From the NCBI GenBank assembly GCA_025061975.1, contig JANXBB010000298.1, forward strand, positions 1 through 18,245: a stretch of 18,245 nucleotides of DNA, in the 5' to 3' direction. The notes under the pieces were generated by a model that saw nothing but the letters and a program-made list of their open reading frames with translations, did not search any database and was not told the DNA's origin. This stretch comes from Caldifarciminota bacterium. Lineage in GTDB: Bacteria > Hydrothermota > Tepidihabitantia > Tepidihabitantales > CAIPLT01. The position numbers were made by a program, and so were the translations under genes. Below are positions 1 through 7,336 of this stretch, piece after piece; position 1 is the stretch's first letter, and each line of letters begins with the position of its first letter.

Positions 1-664
1 GTCCATAAAAAGTTTCTTGTTGTAAAATATTATGGTCATTTAAGGTTTTAACTTGATCTCTTAAATATTTATATGACTCAACTAAAAAGCCTGCAGAACC
101 ACAGAACGGGTCTAAAATTTTCTCGCCGATTTGGGGCTGAACTATTTTAATCATAAATCTTATGATGGGCCGGGGCGTATAAAATTCGCCAGCACCACCG
201 CCTTTTTCTCCAGCAGTGTATAATAGTAATTCTTCATAAACTATGGACAATATTTGACTATCCTCAGGTTGGGAAAAATCGATTTCGTCAATTAATTGAA
301 CAAGTTCCCCAAGGGCATATCCGCTTTTCATATAGTTTCTGATTTCTTTAAAAATTGAACTGATTTTGGCTTTTTGAGGTGTGCCGGTTAGTGATGCCAG
401 ATAAGGAATTAAATCTTGATCAACGAATTTTAAGAGTTCCTCACCTGAGTATGCTTTAATCCAATTGCGCCATTGATATTTAGGTTCAAATATCGACTCA
501 TACTGTGGGTTTAATAGTTTCTTTTGTTCTTCAAGGTTGTCAAATAATTTTAGAAATAAAAGCCAGGAGAGTTGTTCAACATATTGCAAAGGTGTTAATT
601 TACCTTTTTGCCTCATTATATCGCAAGCGGTTTTTATCCTGTTTGATAGCGTCAACCTATCCAT
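1..664 (-). CDS. hsdM: Type I restriction-modification DNA methyltransferase subunit M (partial, C-terminus off the window)
   Basis: This is the modification subunit, which methylates adenine N6 in the target site using S-adenosylmethionine, together with a specificity subunit (HsdS) that is not in view. My translation gives 221 residues from ATG 664-662 to the window edge. The N-terminus is the helical HsdM_N region (about residues 1-140). It is followed by GEFYTPR (159-165), a hallmark of HsdM, and the SAM-binding motif I DPFCGSAGF (185-193; the usual form is DPxCGTGGF). The catalytic NPPF motif lies beyond the edge. The start overlaps the end of hsdR by 8 nt (657-664), which suggests translational coupling; I see no separate SD. 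The order R then M is less usual than the common M-S-R or R-M-S layouts with spacers. The family is certain; the intactness of the gene cannot be judged. Confidence 0.93.
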   Translation of the reverse strand, partial: MDRLTLSNRIKTACDIMRQKGKLTPLQYVEQLSWLLFLKLFDNLEEQKKLLNPQYESIFEPKYQWRNWIKAYSGEELLKFVDQDLIPYLASLTGTPQKAKISSIFKEIRNYMKSGYALGELVQLIDEIDFSQPEDSQILSIVYEELLLYTAGEKGGGAGEFYTPRPIIRFMIKIVQPQIGEKILDPFCGSAGFLVESYKYLRDQVKTLNDHNILQQETFYG

Positions 665-3188
665 AGATTTCGCTCTTTAACTTATTGAATATTGGTTGTA
701 AATCTTTTGTCTTTAATTTTTCAATAATTTTCTTTATGTCACCATATTTACGAACAAATCGCCACATTTTGAATACCTCGGGTTTTAACTCGTCAATCCC
801 GCCGATTCGATATTGTTCAATTAAATCAAAAATAATCTCACGAGCGTCAATTGGAAATGAATTAATGAATTTCTGTTTTAAGTCTAATAATGCTCGTGCT
901 CTTTCATCTCGGCTAATAATGGGAGCATCAAAAGCAATATGGGCAAGCACATCAAATCCGTCAATATCACTTCGTCCTAATATGACTGATGACAGAACTT
1001 GTGGAGATATTCCAAGATTAACCAAATCGGTAATAAAATCTTCTCTTTTTTCGTCATCGAGCCAAATGTTTTTTAAATCTTCTAAACTAAAAACTTTTTT
1101 TCTAATCCCACTTTGTGAATACTGAACATATTCCGCTTTATTCAACTTTCTTCCGCCGGCTTCGATTAAAAATTCTTCTTCAGTTGCGATATAGACATCA
1201 ACTCCTTGAATTTGAATTAGCTTTCGCTTGCCTTTTTCTTTTGTTAAGGTGACTGTTTCGATTTGGTTGAAATCTGCGACCGGTTGAACTTTAAACTCTT
1301 TTTTATTATAGCCAGTTTTTTCAAAACTTATATGGACCGGGTAGCGAGGTAAATTTTCAAAGAAAACAATACCTTCGGGAGAGGTTTTTTTGACGGTGAT
1401 TTTGTGCGGTTGAAGGGTCAATACTACTCTAACATCGTCTAAGGGTTGTCCGGTTTCAGCATCAAATACTTGAGCTTTGTAGAAATAGTCACAAGGCCCT
1501 TCGGGCAATTGAACTGGTTTTCTTTCTTTTACTAATTGCGGAAATAATCTGGTTGCACCGGTAAAATCGATGATTCTAAAAAATAGTTTGTTGGACGATT
1601 CATCAATTCTTGTGCCTCGACCAATGATTTGGTTAAACATTACAAGTGATGAGACCGGCTTTAAGAATATAATATTTTTTACCGAAGGAATATCAACGCC
1701 AGTTGTTAATAAATCTACGGTTGTCGCAACTACCGGCAATTGTTTTTCTGAATCGCGAAAGTTTTCTAATTCTTTCTTATCAGCTTCATCATCGGCGACA
1801 ATTCGTACTGCATAATTATGATAACCAAGATAAGCAAAATGATTTTGAATATGTTTTTTAACTTCACCCGCATGGTCAATCGTAACACAATAGATAATTG
1901 TCTTATCCATTGGTCCATATCGCTCAAGTAGTTCACAAATCTTCTGACATATCTTTTCAGTATGTTCGGGAATAGTAATTGTCCGCTCAAAATCGGGAAC
2001 GCGATAAATATCTTTGATGATGATTTCAGGATCATCTTCGGGTACAAATATTTCCGCACCTTTTAGTTCGGCTTCTTTGATATTTAGACCGTCTTTAACC
2101 AGATTAGTATAAATTCTTTGCACTTGATAATTAGCCAAATAGCCATCTTCAATCCCTTGTTCAATGTCATATTTATAAACGGGCTCGCCAAAGTATTTAT
2201 ATGTATCAATGTTGTCGTCTCTTTTAGGAGTTGCAGTCATTCCCAATTGAATAGCATCTTTAAAATACTGAAGAATCTCATACCAGCGATTCCATCCCGA
2301 GCGATGGCACTCATCAATGATTATCATATCAAAAAAATCGGGCGGATAGTTTTGATAAAGTCGATGTGATTCATCGCCACTATAAAGAGTTTGATAAGTT
2401 GCAAAATATATATCACGAACTTTAGGCGTTTTTCCTTCAATGATTTTATCGCGGGCGTCACCGAATGCTTTAAACTCATTGTATGCTTGGTCTCGTAAAA
2501 CCTCTGCCCGATCTGTAAGATATAAAACCTTCTTAAGATAACCAGTTTTCCATAACTTCCAGACAATTTGTAAAGCGACAAAAGTTTTGCCGGTGCCGGT
2601 TGCCAAAGTGAGTAATACCCTTTTTTGCCCGCGCAAAATTGCTTCAATTACCTTGGTGATTGCTTGCAATTGGTAATATCTTATTTCTTTTTGTGGATCG
2701 TAATATAAAGGGTAGAGAAATGGATTTTTATCTTTAGGTAATTTTGAAAAATCAAATTCTGGTTTTTTAGTATACTCAGACCATCGTTGATAAAGTTCAT
2801 CTGGCGTGGGAAATTTATCTAAAGTTGTTTGGCGATTTGTTGTAAAATCAAATTCTTCAAATTTTTCTCCGTTAGTGGAGTAAGCGAATAATACATTTAT
2901 TATTTGAGCTTTTTCTTTTGCTTCAGATAATCCATCTGCCCAATGCTTATATATAGATTTTGCTTCGATTACTGCAATGGGAAAGGCGTTATTATATGTC
3001 AATAAATAATCACAAAATTTTCTTGTGCCGCGTCGTGCGCCGCTACCTTCGATAATGACTTTGCCTTTGCTAATGCAAAATTCCCTTATGATGTTAGAGT
3101 CACTCCAGCCTGCTGCTTTTAGTAATGGGTCAATTAATTTTGCTCTAGTATCCGATTCTGTATGATATCTGTTTTTAGGTGTATACAT
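657..3188 (-). CDS. hsdR: Type I restriction enzyme R subunit (EcoEI/EcoAI-like) with a beta-sandwich insert
   Basis: This is the motor-nuclease subunit, which translocates and cuts unmethylated DNA. The 843 residues are close to the size of the EcoAI/EcoEI class. The nuclease core has D60 and the E75-A-K77 motif. The SF2 helicase has Walker A ATGTGKT (196-202), DECH (292-295), TAT (318-320) and motif VI QIIGRGTR (520-527). The C-terminal part (about 655-843) resembles the EcoEI_R_C domain. Residues about 569-648 look like a carboxypeptidase-regulatory or prealbumin-like beta-sandwich (DAETGQPLDDV..., then SPEG..FFENLP, then FEKTGYNKKEF), which is not part of the core enzyme. The start at 3188 fits a promoter at 3202-3229 and leaves a leader of only about 6-8 nt without an SD. 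All catalytic motifs look intact, so the enzyme is probably active if HsdM and HsdS are complete. Confidence 0.95.
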   Translation of the reverse strand: MYTPKNRYHTESDTRAKLIDPLLKAAGWSDSNIIREFCISKGKVIIEGSGARRGTRKFCDYLLTYNNAFPIAVIEAKSIYKHWADGLSEAKEKAQIINVLFAYSTNGEKFEEFDFTTNRQTTLDKFPTPDELYQRWSEYTKKPEFDFSKLPKDKNPFLYPLYYDPQKEIRYYQLQAITKVIEAILRGQKRVLLTLATGTGKTFVALQIVWKLWKTGYLKKVLYLTDRAEVLRDQAYNEFKAFGDARDKIIEGKTPKVRDIYFATYQTLYSGDESHRLYQNYPPDFFDMIIIDECHRSGWNRWYEILQYFKDAIQLGMTATPKRDDNIDTYKYFGEPVYKYDIEQGIEDGYLANYQVQRIYTNLVKDGLNIKEAELKGAEIFVPEDDPEIIIKDIYRVPDFERTITIPEHTEKICQKICELLERYGPMDKTIIYCVTIDHAGEVKKHIQNHFAYLGYHNYAVRIVADDEADKKELENFRDSEKQLPVVATTVDLLTTGVDIPSVKNIIFLKPVSSLVMFNQIIGRGTRIDESSNKLFFRIIDFTGATRLFPQLVKERKPVQLPEGPCDYFYKAQVFDAETGQPLDDVRVVLTLQPHKITVKKTSPEGIVFFENLPRYPVHISFEKTGYNKKEFKVQPVADFNQIETVTLTKEKGKRKLIQIQGVDVYIATEEEFLIEAGGRKLNKAEYVQYSQSGIRKKVFSLEDLKNIWLDDEKREDFITDLVNLGISPQVLSSVILGRSDIDGFDVLAHIAFDAPIISRDERARALLDLKQKFINSFPIDAREIIFDLIEQYRIGGIDELKPEVFKMWRFVRKYGDIKKIIEKLKTKDLQPIFNKLKSEIYG

Positions 3189-3201
3189 CTTATGTTTTTT
3201 T

Positions 3202-3229
3202 ATTTTAACGATTATTTTATTTCTGTCAA
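3202..3229 (-). promoter_or_regulatory. Sigma-70-type promoter of hsdR-hsdM
   Basis: Read on the minus strand, TTGACA (3229-3224), a 16-nt spacer and TAAAAT (3207-3202) give 11 of 12 consensus positions. The expected start, near 3195, lies only about 6-8 nt before the hsdR ATG. There is no room for, and no sign of, an SD. Confidence 0.7.
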
Positions 3230-3247
3230 GTAAATATCGCTACCTGC

Positions 3248-3275
3248 TTGACAAATATAAAATTTTTAGTATTAT
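3248..3275 (+). promoter_or_regulatory. Sigma-70-type promoter of tRNA-Asp
   Basis: TTGACA (3248-3253), a 16-nt spacer and TATTAT (3270-3275) match 11 of 12 consensus positions. The expected start is near 3282, 3 nt before the mature tRNA 5' end. The -35 box lies 18 bp from the divergent hsdR -35 box, so the two promoters are back-to-back. Confidence 0.75.
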
Positions 3276-3284
3276 TTTAATGTC

Positions 3285-3360
3285 GGGCTCGTGGTGTAGC
3301 CTGGTCTAACACGTCGCCCTGTCACGGCGAAGATCGCCAGTTCAAATCTGGTCGAGCCCG
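3285..3360 (+). tRNA. tRNA-Asp (anticodon GTC)
   Basis: The acceptor stem GGGCTCG (3285-3291) pairs with CGAGCCC (3353-3359). The anticodon stem TCGCC/GGCGA encloses the loop CTGTCAC with GTC at 3321-3323, and the T arm contains the TTCAAAT loop. The discriminator base is G3360, the identity base expected for Asp. The 3' CCA is not encoded, since the next bases are CAT. A strong promoter precedes the gene and no terminator follows it; the next gene begins at 3378. Confidence 0.97.
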
Positions 3361-3377
3361 CATTTATTTTTATATAA

Positions 3378-4283
3378 ATGAACTCTAAAGCCCGCCACTT
3401 AACAGTTTTGGGAATTGTAGTAATTGTTATTCTTTTCTTTGTTTTCTGGGGTGTTATTTTTATTCGTTTCACTTATTATGGGCGAATAATTAAAAATATA
3501 GTTTCCGACAAAGTTTCTGGCAAAGACCGAGAAGCAAAACTGCTACTTTCTCAAGCGAACGCTTTAACTAAAGCGTTTATCAAAAATAAGCCCCAAGAGA
3601 TTTATGCGTTTTTTAACTCTTCATTTCAAGAAAAGACTCCGTGGGATAGTTTTTATAATGCTTATCAAAACTGGCTTCTTAACCGTAAAGTAATCGGAGT
3701 GCGGTTTACTTATATAAAAAGAATCGGCCGTATTGGTCATGTTTCAAGTATGATTAGATTTAACGATAATCGAGAACGCTACTGTTATCAATCTTGGATT
3801 CTTACAAATAAGGGTTGGCGACTTGTCTGGTTAACTAACTTTTTGCCTCACTCATTTCTTGATTATGGTGAAACTAAATCGTATGATATTCAAGCGATCA
3901 AACAACTAGCACTTGAGGAACTTTTTGAGCGTGGGAAAATAAAACTTCTTACTCGCGACCTTAAGCTTCCTAAGACAATTTTTATTAAAAGTGAAAAAAG
4001 CCGGCATACTTCATATTATAAAGTGCCGGGCTACACAGTTAAAGAGTTAACTTTAGAGGCGATAAAAAATCAGGTTTATAAAACTGATGCCTTATATTAT
4101 TTAGAATTTGCCGCCCTAAGAATTATTGACGATATTGCTTCAATTTATATTGATATTGTGCCTTTATATCGTGGAATTCCTAATCTGATGCGCCGGCGTG
4201 GACTTCAACTGTTTTTTGTAAACAAAGCTTATCCGAAAAAAGAACCCGAGTGGATTTTTGAGGAAGCCGGTGCAATCTGGTAA
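3378..4283 (+). CDS. Hypothetical membrane-anchored protein, possible NTF2-like domain, downstream of tRNA-Asp
   Basis: I do not recognise this 301-residue protein. Residues about 8-30 form one strong transmembrane helix (LTVLGIVVIVILFFVFWGVI), which supports the start at 3378. Residues about 50-165 have the look of an NTF2-like or DUF4878-like fold: an initial helix with alternating alanines and leucines, an FFNSSF segment, then beta strands ending in a WRLVWLTNF strand. The rest (about 170-301) is a mixed segment of unknown fold ending WIFEEAGAIW. No SD precedes the ATG. The gene begins 17 nt after the tRNA-Asp gene with no terminator or promoter between them, so it is probably transcribed with the tRNA and freed by tRNA 3' processing (inference). 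It converges on tspO with a gap of 4 nt. That it is a real gene is likely; its function is unknown. Confidence 0.75.
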   Translation: MNSKARHLTVLGIVVIVILFFVFWGVIFIRFTYYGRIIKNIVSDKVSGKDREAKLLLSQANALTKAFIKNKPQEIYAFFNSSFQEKTPWDSFYNAYQNWLLNRKVIGVRFTYIKRIGRIGHVSSMIRFNDNRERYCYQSWILTNKGWRLVWLTNFLPHSFLDYGETKSYDIQAIKQLALEELFERGKIKLLTRDLKLPKTIFIKSEKSRHTSYYKVPGYTVKELTLEAIKNQVYKTDALYYLEFAALRIIDDIASIYIDIVPLYRGIPNLMRRRGLQLFFVNKAYPKKEPEWIFEEAGAIW

Positions 4284-4287
4284 AATA

Positions 4288-4758
4288 TCAGTTGAGTTTA
4301 TAAATCATAAAGTTTAACACCGAAGCGAAACTTGTCCACAAAAGATAAGGAATTAAAAGAAAAGCAGCAAGTTTTGAGACCGCACTAAAATAAATCATCG
4401 TCAAAATAATTAAAAACCACAGCGCAACAATTACAAAAAAACCACCGAGAGGAAACCGTAGGCCAAAAAATACTGCGGACCATAAAATGTTGACTATTAG
4501 ATGAATAACAAATATAAACATTGCAGCCCGTACTGTTTGATTGCCGAATCCTTTACTCCAAACTAAGTATAATGAAATTCCCATAAGTAAAAAAAGCCCG
4601 GTCCAGACCGGACCGAAGAGCCAATTCGGCGGCGCAAAAGTTGGTTTTACTAAAAAGTTATACCAAGTAGGAATATTAGGGCGAGTAAAAAATGAGCCTA
4701 AAACTCCTGCTAGTTCACATATTGCAATGCTGATAATTAGTTTTATAATATTTTTCAC
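4288..4758 (-). CDS. tspO: TspO/MBR family tryptophan-rich membrane protein
   Basis: This is a five-helix membrane protein of the translocator/benzodiazepine-receptor family, whose members bind porphyrins and other ligands. The 156 residues match the bacterial family length. Family hallmarks are W-x4-KPTFAPPNWLFGPVW (32-52), the helix with N90-x2-W93-S94, and PYLLWTSFASVLN (137-149). Translation starts at a GTG (4758-4756), preceded by an AAGGA-type SD about 4 nt upstream, so this start is well supported. The stop is TGA. It is the last gene of the crt-thiolase-tsaE-tspO string, 16 nt after tsaE. In other bacteria TspO responds to stress or regulates tetrapyrrole export; nothing here names its ligand. 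Confidence 0.93.
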   Translation of the reverse strand: MKNIIKLIISIAICELAGVLGSFFTRPNIPTWYNFLVKPTFAPPNWLFGPVWTGLFLLMGISLYLVWSKGFGNQTVRAAMFIFVIHLIVNILWSAVFFGLRFPLGGFFVIVALWFLIILTMIYFSAVSKLAAFLLIPYLLWTSFASVLNFMIYKLN

Positions 4759-4774
4759 TGTTTCCTTTTTTATT

Positions 4775-5206
4775 TTAGTTTAAAGTTTTTAATCCGTGAA
4801 TTTTTATTTTTCTCATAGTATTAGCTATTATCTCAATCTGCACTTTAATAGCTTGAGCCAACAACTCAGGGTTAAGTTTTTCAGCCCACTCAATAAGACA
4901 GATTCCTGAGCCTTCAAGGTAGTCTTCAAGCCCCAAACTATAAAGTTCTGAAGGATCTTTAATGCGGTATAAGTCAATATGATAAATTGAATAAACTCCT
5001 TGATATTCGTTGATTATAATAAATGACGGGCTTTTTACAATGCTTTCTTCGGCAACTCCTAATCCTAAACAGACTCCTTTAATCATGGTAGTTTTGCCGC
5101 TTCCTAACTCGCCGTAAAAAGCTAATATATCACCGGCTTTTAATTGAGCACCAATTTTTTTGCCCAGTTCAATAGTCTCTTGGGATGAATTAGTAATAAA
5201 CTCCAT
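4775..5206 (-). CDS. tsaE: tRNA threonylcarbamoyladenosine biosynthesis ATPase TsaE
   Basis: TsaE is the ATPase that cycles the TsaB-TsaD complex making the t6A37 modification of ANN-decoding tRNAs in the cytoplasm. The 143 residues are of typical length. Visible motifs are Walker A GELGSGKTT (32-40), the SPSF switch segment (59-62), HIDLYR (76-81) and the EWAEKL motif (106-111). The start at 5206 lies 18 nt after the thiolase stop, with no clear SD, so expression probably depends on coupling to the upstream genes. Its partners tsaB and tsaD are not in the window. Its place behind fatty-acid-type genes seems to be shared transcription rather than shared function. Confidence 0.96.
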   Translation of the reverse strand: MEFITNSSQETIELGKKIGAQLKAGDILAFYGELGSGKTTMIKGVCLGLGVAEESIVKSPSFIIINEYQGVYSIYHIDLYRIKDPSELYSLGLEDYLEGSGICLIEWAEKLNPELLAQAIKVQIEIIANTMRKIKIHGLKTLN

Positions 5207-5224
5207 TGAAAAAGTGTTAAAAAC

Positions 5225-6415
5225 TCAGATCATTTCAACAGCCATAGCTACCGCTTCACCGCCTCCAAGACAGATTGCTGCAAGTCCTTTTTTAAGTCCT
5301 CGATCCTTTAAGGCATAAAGAAGGGTTACTACAATTCTTGCGCCAGATGCACCAATCGGATGACCTAATGCCACAGCTCCGCCATTGACATTAACTTTTT
5401 CCGGATTGAGATTTAATTCTTTAATATCTGCTAAAACCTGAGCACTAAAAGCTTCGTTAATTTCAATTAAGTCAAAATAATCAACATTGACCTGAAGCTT
5501 ATCAAGGATTTTTCGGACTGCATAGACCGGAGCATAAAAAAGCATCTTCGGCTCAACACTTGCCGTAGCATAAGCTACAATGCGCGCTAAGGGCTTTAAA
5601 CCTCGGTTTTTAGCAGCTTCTTCGGATGTTATTACAACTGCTGCTGCTCCGTCATTGGTGCTTGGCGCATTACCCGGAGTAATTGTCCCCCCTTCTTTTT
5701 TGAAAGCCGGTTTCAATTTTGCTAAAGCTTCAAGTGAGGTATCAGCGCGTGGTCCTTCGTCGGTATCAACAGTTATAAATTCACCTTTTTTCTGGGGTAC
5801 TTCGAGCGGAACAATTTCATCTTTGAATTTTCCGGTTTTGATTGCCTGAATAGCCTTTTGATGACTACCTAGGGCCCACAGATCTTGCATTTCTCGGGTA
5901 ATACCGGAACGCTCGGCAGTAAATTCGCCAAGCATTCCCATATGGACATTTTCAAACGCGCACCAGATTCCATCGTAGATCATACCGTCAACAAGTTTTA
6001 CTTCTCCCATTTTATTTCCAACGCGGAGTTGATGTAAATAATAAGGCACGTTAGACATTGATTCTTGTCCACCGGCAACGATAATTTCAGCATCACCGGC
6101 TTTAATCTGCTGTGCACCTAAAACAATCGCCATCATTCCGGAACCACAGACTTTATTTATTGTTACCGCAGGAATTTCCGGTGATAACCCGGCTTTAATT
6201 TGTGCTTGACGTGCTGGTGCTTGACCTAAACCAGCAGGACAGACATGCCCCATAATTACCCCATCCACTTCATGCGGAGGAATTCCCGACCGCTTTACTG
6301 CTTCTTTTATTGCTGCAGCACCAAGATCTGTTGCTTGAAGTGGTGAGAGGACTCCTAAAAATTTTCCAATAGGAGTTCGGGCACCACTAACAATAACAAT
6401 TTCTTTACTGGCCAT
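5225..6415 (-). CDS. Acetyl-CoA C-acetyltransferase (thiolase)
   Basis: This thiolase condenses two acetyl-CoA to acetoacetyl-CoA or runs the reverse cleavage, in the cytoplasm. The 396 residues match the biosynthetic thiolase family (thlA/phaA/atoB). The nucleophile is Cys90 in NKVCGSGM. NEAF is at 320-323, His352 lies in GGAVALGHPIGASG, and the second catalytic cysteine is Cys382 in CLGGGE, so the active site is complete. An AAAGGAG SD lies 5 nt before the ATG at 6415, and crt ends 15 nt upstream, so the two are co-translated from one mRNA. Together they give two of the three steps from acetyl-CoA to crotonyl-CoA; the linking 3-hydroxybutyryl-CoA dehydrogenase is not here. Whether the pathway runs towards synthesis or beta-oxidation cannot be told. 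Confidence 0.95.
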   Translation of the reverse strand: MASKEIVIVSGARTPIGKFLGVLSPLQATDLGAAAIKEAVKRSGIPPHEVDGVIMGHVCPAGLGQAPARQAQIKAGLSPEIPAVTINKVCGSGMMAIVLGAQQIKAGDAEIIVAGGQESMSNVPYYLHQLRVGNKMGEVKLVDGMIYDGIWCAFENVHMGMLGEFTAERSGITREMQDLWALGSHQKAIQAIKTGKFKDEIVPLEVPQKKGEFITVDTDEGPRADTSLEALAKLKPAFKKEGGTITPGNAPSTNDGAAAVVITSEEAAKNRGLKPLARIVAYATASVEPKMLFYAPVYAVRKILDKLQVNVDYFDLIEINEAFSAQVLADIKELNLNPEKVNVNGGAVALGHPIGASGARIVVTLLYALKDRGLKKGLAAICLGGGEAVAMAVEMI

Positions 6416-6430
6416 AATTGCTCCTTTCTT

Positions 6431-7207
6431 TTATTTTATCCAATTAGGTTTTCTTTTTTCTAAAAATGCTTTCATACCTTCTTGAGGTTCACCACTAGCA
6501 AAGCATAAGGCAAAAGTTTCAATCTCTAATTCTTTAGCCGTCTCTAATGGACTATCAAGCCCCCGATTAATTACGGTTTTAGTGAGTCTTATTGCCCCAG
6601 GTCCTTTTTGTAAAATTTTTTGCGCAATTTCTTTGGCGCTGTCAAGTAATTTATCTTGAGGCACAACTTTATTGACAAGACCAATACGATAAGCTTCATC
6701 AGCACTGATCATATCACCGGTATAAATAAGTTCTTTAGCTACTCCAGCACCACAAAGTCGCGCAAGTCTTTGAGTGCCACCGAAACCCGGAATAATTCCT
6801 AAATTAACCTCAGGCTGGCCAATTTTTGCGGTTTCAGCAATAATTCTTAAGTCACACGCCAGAGCAATCTCACAACCGCCCCCTAAAGCATAACCGTTAA
6901 TCGCTGCAATTACCGGCCGGTCAAGATTTTCTAACTTTGAGAGGACCCGATGACCAAGCTGAGCAAATGCGCGTGCTTCTTGGGGGTTAAACTTACTCAT
7001 CTGCGAAATATCAGCACCAGCAACAAATGCTTTACCTTCACCGGTGAGAATTACTACTCGGACCGCATCATTATTTGAAAGCTCATCTAAAATTTTTTCC
7101 AGCTCAAGTAAGGTTTCAATATTTAATGCATTTAAGACATTGGGGCGATTGAACTTAATAATTGCGATCTGATCTTCTATTGTAACCACGAGATTTTTAT
7201 ATTCCAT
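6431..7207 (-). CDS. crt: Enoyl-CoA hydratase / 3-hydroxybutyryl-CoA dehydratase (crotonase)
   Basis: Crotonases hydrate trans-2-enoyl-CoA, or dehydrate 3-hydroxyacyl-CoA in reverse. The 258 residues match bacterial short-chain crotonases. The oxyanion-hole segments are AFVAGADI (60-67) and GYALGGGCE (105-113). The two catalytic glutamates are E113 (GGCE) and E133 (GQPEV), equivalent to rat Glu144 and Glu164, so it should be a true hydratase rather than an isomerase. The start is fixed by an AGGAGG SD 4 nt before the ATG at 7207. It is the first gene of the operon, with a near-perfect promoter at 7234-7261. The pairing with thiolase suggests C4 acyl-CoA work (butyrate-type or beta-oxidation), an inference; fadB-like specificity cannot be excluded. 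Confidence 0.94.
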   Translation of the reverse strand: MEYKNLVVTIEDQIAIIKFNRPNVLNALNIETLLELEKILDELSNNDAVRVVILTGEGKAFVAGADISQMSKFNPQEARAFAQLGHRVLSKLENLDRPVIAAINGYALGGGCEIALACDLRIIAETAKIGQPEVNLGIIPGFGGTQRLARLCGAGVAKELIYTGDMISADEAYRIGLVNKVVPQDKLLDSAKEIAQKILQKGPGAIRLTKTVINRGLDSPLETAKELEIETFALCFASGEPQEGMKAFLEKRKPNWIK

Positions 7208-7233
7208 AACGCCTCCTAATTTTGATATTCCTG

Positions 7234-7261
7234 ATTATAAATGATAATTCTAAATAGTCAA
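7234..7261 (-). promoter_or_regulatory. Sigma-70-type promoter of the crt-thiolase-tsaE-tspO operon
   Basis: On the minus strand TTGACT (7261-7256), a 16-nt spacer and a perfect TATAAT (7239-7234) precede a leader of about 20 nt that contains the AGGAGG SD. This is the clearest start of a transcription unit in the window. Confidence 0.8.
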
Positions 7262-7336
7262 GCTCGTTATTTTTACGAGATAAGCACAACTGAGATTTTC
7301 TATTATAATCGCTATATACAATTTGACAGTGAGTTT

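Noticed and set aside
685..1125. Plus-strand open frame inside hsdR
   Set aside because: It lies opposite a conserved gene, has no protein-like sequence and no SD.
5225..5227. Thiolase TGA stop as a possible Sec codon
   Set aside because: The next in-frame stop is only two codons later (TAA), there is no SECIS-like hairpin, and the thiolase length is already complete.
7263..7279. Hairpin CTCGT/ACGAG after eamA as a terminator
   Set aside because: The stem has only 5 bp with a 7-nt loop and no T-tract on the minus strand.
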